The translations under genes and the position numbers were made by a program. From Candidatus Methanoplasma porotermitis (GTDB lineage Archaea > Thermoplasmatota > Thermoplasmata > Methanomassiliicoccales > Methanomethylophilaceae), in assembly GCA_031290095.1 (NCBI GenBank), contig JAITOF010000067.1:1-37436 (forward strand): 37,436 nt of DNA, written 5' to 3'. The notes under the pieces are model-generated. The model was not told the DNA's origin and did no database searches. It worked only from the letters and a program-made list of their open reading frames with translations. Below, piece after piece: positions 33,635 through 37,436 of this stretch. Position 1 is the first letter of the stretch, and each line of letters opens with the position of its first letter.

Positions 33635-33674
33635 AGTAAACAGGTTATAAATACCACCTTCAACACTGTTTACT
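33635..33674 (+). promoter_or_regulatory. TATA box of ABC system B inside a 9-bp inverted repeat
   Basis: TTATAAATA (33645-33653) is the probable TATA box, about 40 nt before the ATG. It is bracketed by AGTAAACAG (33635-33643) and CTGTTTACT (33666-33674), a perfect inverted repeat with a 22-nt spacer. A protein bound to both arms would block the promoter, or the repeat could fold in the leader. GGATGTGAG then serves as ribosome-binding site. Confidence 0.65.
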
Positions 33675-33691
33675 TTAAGGATGTGAGCCCC

Positions 33692-35050
33692 ATGGCCAAT
33701 CTGAAAATAATAGCAATTGTCGTGGTGATCGTGCTGGTCATCGCGGGAGTGGGTGTGGTCCTGCTCAGCAACAGCACTGAAAAACGCACCGAGGAGATAA
33801 ACCTCGTCACGGGTCTCGAAGCCGTCGGCTCCGGGATATACTATGATAAAAGCAAAATAGACCCTTCCAACCTGTTCGTCACAGACGCCCACGGGGATGT
33901 CGAGCTCGACTCCAGCGGCAACGTGAAATACCGTGCGGCCGGCTGGAACCAGCTCATAGTCGGCTCGCCTGGTATAATCTCGATTCAACACATCCAGCTG
34001 AAGACGATCGTAGAGATATATCTGAGCGACGCATCCAAGGTCGACGGACCCACTAAGAGCTACAAGCTAGTGGCTTGGACCCAGGGACAGGATCTGAAAG
34101 ACGGCGAGGTAGGTTACGTCGTCACCGGAGGCGGCGCTACAGGGATCATCGGGACCAACGTCAGCGGGCAGAGCCTTGCCATCGGCCTTACCTGGCAGCC
34201 TCAGCTCGTCAAAGTGGATGCAGACCCGAAATACGACGTCCTCGTGAGGACGAACGAGCTGTTCCCCAACCAGACATGCTGCGTCACCATAGCGAACCAG
34301 TCGTTCATCCAGAGCCACCCTGACGTGGCTGAGAGAGTCATCTGGGCGATCGTCCAGGGCGCGGAGTGGCTCAACCAGGCCAAAGAGAAGGGAAAGACCA
34401 ATCCTAACGACGCAGACTATCAGAAACTGCTCCAAATTGGCGCAACCATAGCCGGCCAGAACTTCACGACCGATGACCTGAAGGTTGCCATCGAGGACGT
34501 AGAATATGACTGGGGGGACGTCAATGCCAATGTCAACAGCCCTCTGACCAAGCTCAAATCGGACGTGGCCATCCAGGCAGAAGACCTCTACAGGACCAAG
34601 GACGCGCGCTACAGCGCCAGCGAGCTCGGATTCAGCTCCTACTTGGATTACGCCAACGGACTTGTGGACGACTCAATCCTGAAGAAGGTCCTGAGCAACG
34701 GCATCAGCAACAAGCCCACCTTTGATTCGAGGTACAAGGTCAGGTTCGTGTTCATCGAAGGCGACATACACCAGCTGCCGTTGCACATCGCGAACAACGT
34801 GCTCCCCGGACAGACGCAGAGCTACTTCGACCAGGTCGGCATCGACTTCGAGAGGATCGGCGTCTCGATAGGAAGCGCAGTGGTCGCGGCGTTGAAGGCC
34901 AACGAGGCGGACTTCGGTGTCTCCGGACAGCCCTCCATCATCGTGGACAACATCAACAACAAGCTGACCACGGCCGACACGCTCAAGTCAAGGACGAGCG
35001 CAAACGTCATCGATCCGTTCAACTTCGGGACAGAGGCAGCCAAGGCATGA
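33692..35050 (+). CDS. ABC transporter substrate-binding protein, NMT1-like, apparently permuted (system B)
   Basis: The 452-residue protein has an N-terminal membrane anchor (about 4-24) and no lipobox cysteine. Segments usual for the second half of NMT1/SsuA proteins come first: IGLTWQPQLVKVDAD near 169 and SFIQSHPDVAERVIWAIVQGAEWL near 204-227. The signature of the first lobe, YKVRFVFIEGDIHQLPLHIANN then QVGIDFERIGVSIGSAVVAALKANEADFGVSGQPS, lies near the C-terminus (about 347-412). This suggests circular permutation. The ligand is unknown; a sulfur compound is possible from context. The ATG at 33692 is chosen over the GTG at 33683. System B: binding protein, permease, ATPase. Confidence 0.82.
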   Translation: MANLKIIAIVVVIVLVIAGVGVVLLSNSTEKRTEEINLVTGLEAVGSGIYYDKSKIDPSNLFVTDAHGDVELDSSGNVKYRAAGWNQLIVGSPGIISIQHIQLKTIVEIYLSDASKVDGPTKSYKLVAWTQGQDLKDGEVGYVVTGGGATGIIGTNVSGQSLAIGLTWQPQLVKVDADPKYDVLVRTNELFPNQTCCVTIANQSFIQSHPDVAERVIWAIVQGAEWLNQAKEKGKTNPNDADYQKLLQIGATIAGQNFTTDDLKVAIEDVEYDWGDVNANVNSPLTKLKSDVAIQAEDLYRTKDARYSASELGFSSYLDYANGLVDDSILKKVLSNGISNKPTFDSRYKVRFVFIEGDIHQLPLHIANNVLPGQTQSYFDQVGIDFERIGVSIGSAVVAALKANEADFGVSGQPSIIVDNINNKLTTADTLKSRTSANVIDPFNFGTEAAKA

Positions 35051-35054
35051 TAAC

Positions 35055-35879
35055 ATGAGTTCCCTCAAAAGCTCCCTGGGATACGATCGCGACAACAAGG
35101 TCCACAGGATGCTGTGGATGCTGTTCGTCGTCGTCGTGTCCCTGACGGCGCTGGTGCTCATATGGTGGTTCATATCCATCGTAATCGACAGGCCTATGGT
35201 GCCCACGCCTGCGGAGACATGGGGTGCGCTGACCGAGCTCGCCCGCGACGGCGACCCGATGACCGGACGCACCCTGTGGACCTATATAAGGTCCAGTTTC
35301 GGAACCTTTATGAAAGGTTTTGCGCTGGCCTTTGTTGTGGCATTCCCTCTGGGGCTGTTGCTCGGGTACTCCGGCGTGATCCGCGAGTTCGCCACACCCG
35401 CGATAGAGGTCCTGAGGCCCATAGCCCCTGTGGCATGGGCCCCGGTCTTCGTGGTGCTGTTCGGATATCAGATAGGGCCGATGGTGGTCGTGTTCGTGGG
35501 AATATTCTTCCCCCTGCTCACGAGCGTCATCTTTGGCGTCAGGAAGATCGACCCCAATTGGATAGATGCGGCGAAGACGCTCGGAGCGTCGCAGCTGCAG
35601 ATATTCGCCAAGGTCGTTATCCCTGCGTCCATACCATATCTGATGAACGGCGTCAAGGTAGGGCTCGGGATAGGATGGATGTGCATAGTCTCTGCGGAGC
35701 TGTACGCGTCGCCGATAGGCGGCGTCGGGTTCTACATAAGCAACCAGGCTTTCGTAGGGTACTGGCCGGGCGTGTTCGCAGGCATCTTCATAGTGGGGGT
35801 CCTTGGGATAATAACCGTCGGCACGGCAGACTACCTGCACAGAACGCTATCCAAGAGAATGGGAGTTGAAGTCTCATGA
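35055..35879 (+). CDS. ABC transporter permease, SsuC/TauC-like (system B)
   Basis: The 274-residue membrane protein has about six helices. An N-terminal helix (about 20-45) is followed by VPTPAETWGALTEL (about 50-63) and the ATPase-contact loop TLGASQLQIFAKVVIPASIPYLMNGVKVG (about 175-203). The later SAELYASPIGGVGFYI segment is typical of sulfonate/taurine permeases. It begins 4 nt after the binding protein and overlaps the ATPase gene as ATGA. Compared with system A, the operon order is reversed, so the two are not a simple recent duplication. Confidence 0.88.
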   Translation: MSSLKSSLGYDRDNKVHRMLWMLFVVVVSLTALVLIWWFISIVIDRPMVPTPAETWGALTELARDGDPMTGRTLWTYIRSSFGTFMKGFALAFVVAFPLGLLLGYSGVIREFATPAIEVLRPIAPVAWAPVFVVLFGYQIGPMVVVFVGIFFPLLTSVIFGVRKIDPNWIDAAKTLGASQLQIFAKVVIPASIPYLMNGVKVGLGIGWMCIVSAELYASPIGGVGFYISNQAFVGYWPGVFAGIFIVGVLGIITVGTADYLHRTLSKRMGVEVS

Positions 35880-36658
35880 CAGGAGACACATCGGACGAAA
35901 CGCAGATACGCATAGAGGGGCTTGGCAAGACGTACCGTCGCGAACAGAAGGAGACCGTGGTGATCGAGGACCTTAACCTTGAGATAAGGAAAGGAGAGCT
36001 CATCACCTTCGTCGGGCCTTCAGGCTGCGGCAAGACGACTCTCCTGAAGCTGATTGCCGGTCTGATTCCTCCGACGTACGGGACGGTCATGATAGACGGT
36101 CGCACGTGCACGGAGCCGGGAGCGGACCGCGGCATGGTGTTCCAGGACTTCGCTCTGTTCCCTTGGAGGTCCGTGAGGAAGAACGTGGAGTTCGGCCTCG
36201 AGGTCGCCGGCGTCCCAAAGGCGGAGCGCAGGGAGCGTGCGGACAAGTACATCAAGCTGGTCGGCCTCGACAAGTTCGCAGACTCGAGAGTCTACGAGCT
36301 GTCGGGAGGCATGAAGCAGAGGGTGGGCATCGCAAGGGCGCTAGTGGTGAAGCCTGATGTAATACTGATGGACGAGCCGTTCGGCGCGCTGGACGCGCAG
36401 ACCCGCAACATCATGCAAGCCCAGCTTATAGACATCCTGAGCTCCACAGACCAGACGGTGATATTCATCACCCACTCTGTGGACGAGGCGGTGTACCTCT
36501 CCGATAGAATCGTGGTGCAGACGAAACGCCCCACGACGATCAAGGAGATCGTGGACGTCCCTTGGCCAAGGCCCAGGGACCGCTCGACCCCCGAGTTCGT
36601 CGCGCTTAGGAAGAGGATACTCGAGGAGCTGGAGAAAGAGAACGTCATGGAAGACTGA
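35876..36658 (+). CDS. ABC transporter ATP-binding protein, SsuB/TauB-like (system B)
   Basis: The 260-residue ATPase has Walker A GPSGCGKTT (about 47-55), Q-loop VFQDFALFPWRSV, signature LSGGMKQR near 142, Walker B ILMDEPFGALD and switch ITHSVDEA. The forms match the nitrate/sulfonate/taurine importer group. It ends the operon, and a GC-rich hairpin with a T-rich tail follows 6 nt after the stop. Nothing is missing. Confidence 0.9.
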   Translation: MTGDTSDETQIRIEGLGKTYRREQKETVVIEDLNLEIRKGELITFVGPSGCGKTTLLKLIAGLIPPTYGTVMIDGRTCTEPGADRGMVFQDFALFPWRSVRKNVEFGLEVAGVPKAERRERADKYIKLVGLDKFADSRVYELSGGMKQRVGIARALVVKPDVILMDEPFGALDAQTRNIMQAQLIDILSSTDQTVIFITHSVDEAVYLSDRIVVQTKRPTTIKEIVDVPWPRPRDRSTPEFVALRKRILEELEKENVMED

Positions 36659-36664
36659 TCAAAC

Positions 36665-36678
36665 GGGGCCTCGGCCCC
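36665..36678 (+). terminator. Hairpin terminator after ABC system B
   Basis: GGGGCC-tc-GGCCCC is a perfect 6-bp GC stem followed by AACTTTACTTATTTTT. It directly follows the ATPase stop codon, so it probably ends the system B transcript. Confidence 0.65.
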
Positions 36679-36715
36679 AACTTTACTTATTTTTAACTCT
36701 CTTAACGGCAGTCCG

Positions 36716-36890
36716 TCATAACCGTGGCTCGGCATATGCGAGTGTATGTTCAGCCTGTGTATTCCTGTCGAATCCGACCAGGTTCGCATAGACCTCACAG
36801 CCCTCTGGTTTGAATTGGGACACTCGAGTCCCCCAGGTACCTATGCGACAGCCGTGTCCAAACCCTTTTGTAATCTCCAGTCTGTATTTT
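36716..36890 (-). pseudogene. C-terminal coding fragment of an unidentified protein
   Basis: A minus-strand frame without a start codon reads GTWGTRVSQFKPEGCEVYANL and AEHTLAYAEPRL before TGA. It has protein-like composition, but I do not recognise the family. It lies just beyond element copy 3. With the fragment on the other side of that element (37162-37326), it may be one gene split by the insertion. Confidence 0.4.
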
Positions 36891-36898
36891 GACGTTCC

Positions 36899-37180
36899 AG
36901 AAACGCGTTTTTAGGGTCAGCCGAACAGCGACCCGAGCAACACGCCAGCATCTCTATGCGCTCCAGCGGCTTGGTGCGGCGTCCCTGATCCTGCGCTCGC
37001 TGTAGATGCCTGTCGCCCCGAGGGACTAGTGAACGAGGGCCGTCCTGCGGCCCTCGAGCAGGCTTGGCATGCGAAAACGCCGACTCGGTCGCCGAGGTCA
37101 GGACATGCTGACGAGGATATGGTCAAACACGACCGAAAACCATAAAATCAAAATTCAGAAATCAAGGTCTGCAATGTGAG
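36899..37180. mobile_element. MITE-like element, copy 3 (left end not recognisable)
   Basis: About 280 bp match copy 2 over most of their length, including the CATCTC...GCGCTCCAG and ACATGCTGACG blocks. The right terminal repeat TCAAGGTCTGCAATGTGAG is at 37162-37180. The left terminal repeat expected near 36861 is lost or diverged. It carries more substitutions than the match between copies 1 and 2, so it is likely the oldest insertion. Confidence 0.68.
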
Positions 37181-37326
37181 GCCTGTGTGAAGCTGGAACG
37201 CCACGAACAGATCGTCGCGTACCTCTCCTCGTTCTTCATGTACATAAGATATGCCTTGGTGTTGTTCTTCCCTGTATTGAACCCCTGCTTCGCCACCTCG
37301 ACCTTTGTATGTCGGATATGGCCCAT
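37162..37326 (-). pseudogene. N-terminal coding fragment of an unidentified protein, ends in element copy 3
   Basis: From ATG 37326 the minus strand gives 54 residues (MGHIRHTKVEVAKQGFNTG, then AYLMYMKNEERYATI). The last six codons and the stop are inside the terminal repeat of element copy 3. The family is not recognised. It is too short for the ORF track. An alternative frame listed there (64 aa) has a poorer composition. Confidence 0.4.
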
Positions 37327-37379
37327 TCAGGCTGGCTAACAATAGGATGTCGTCGGTGCAATCGTCGGGGGGCGCCCCC

Positions 37380-37436
37380 GGGGGGGGGGGGGGGGGGGGG
37401 GGGGCGGGGGGGGGGGGCGGGGGGGGGGGCGGTGGG
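37380..37436. other. Poly-G run at window end, probable artefact
   Basis: The last 57 bases are almost all G, with rare C and T. Such a run at a contig end is typical of two-colour sequencing dark cycles or of a failed assembly end. Nothing biological should be read from it. Confidence 0.8.

Noticed and set aside
25412-37180. Repeated blocks considered as a CRISPR array
   Set aside because: Only three dispersed copies of 130-334 bp with terminal inverted repeats and no short regular spacers.
37380-37436. Poly-G tract considered as a G-quadruplex or telomere-like element
   Set aside because: It sits at the window end with irregular C/T interruptions and looks like a sequencing artefact.

Overview
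The window is archaeal chromosome, most likely from a Methanomassiliicoccales-type methanogen (class Thermoplasmata). The evidence is: archaeal ribosomal, exosome and proteasome gene strings; archaeal TATA boxes often 22-30 nt upstream of the start codon (leaderless style); an intron-containing tRNA-Tyr with C1; and near-total avoidance of TAG as a stop codon. The one intact gene ending in TAG has an in-frame TGA four codons later, as expected where UAG can be read as pyrrolysine. The order is inferred from gene content, without a search.

Layout. 1-79: tRNA-Tyr cut by the window edge. 143-2284 (minus): operon L44e > S27e > aIF2-alpha > Nop10 > PAC2 chaperone. 2512-3789: TctA/DUF112-type membrane protein. 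3860-6560: a ferric-reductase-like membrane protein plus a small His/Asp/Gly-rich membrane protein, divergent from a DHA2-type MFS exporter. The shared promoter has two TTAGG-N4-CCTAA palindromes typical of DtxR-family metalloregulators. 6550-7450 (minus): hotdog thioesterase and a zinc-ribbon protein. 7451-8908: decayed DNA with a truncated DUF1016 gene. 8909-12643: a large HRDC-DUF4011-SF1 helicase-REase protein resembling Hhe-type defence. 12615-16199: Dph6, a small toxin-antitoxin pair with a broken GNAT toxin, RpiA and TyrRS. 16200-19215 (minus): ABC-2 exporter and DHH phosphoesterase.

19357-24002 (minus) is the archaeal exosome superoperon: PsmA > SBDS > Rrp4 > Rrp41 > Rrp42 > L37Ae > RpoP > Pcc1 > prefoldin beta, coupling proteasome, RNA decay, ribosome assembly, transcription and KEOPS. 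Immediately upstream lies an accessory island (24052-27890) with a Bro-N/Fic fusion, a RhuM-family protein, a transposase remnant and two copies of a non-autonomous element with 20-bp terminal inverted repeats (TIRs).

27943-36658 is a sulfur-looking block. Two ABC importers of the SsuABC/NMT1 type flank a PLP enzyme pair (MccB-like cystathionine gamma-lyase and MccA/CBS-like cysteine synthase). AT-rich control regions share an ATTTCATA motif and carry strong inverted repeats. The second importer's binding protein appears circularly permuted. The end (36716-37436) holds two unidentified coding fragments on either side of a third element copy, then a poly-G run that looks like a sequencing or assembly artefact.
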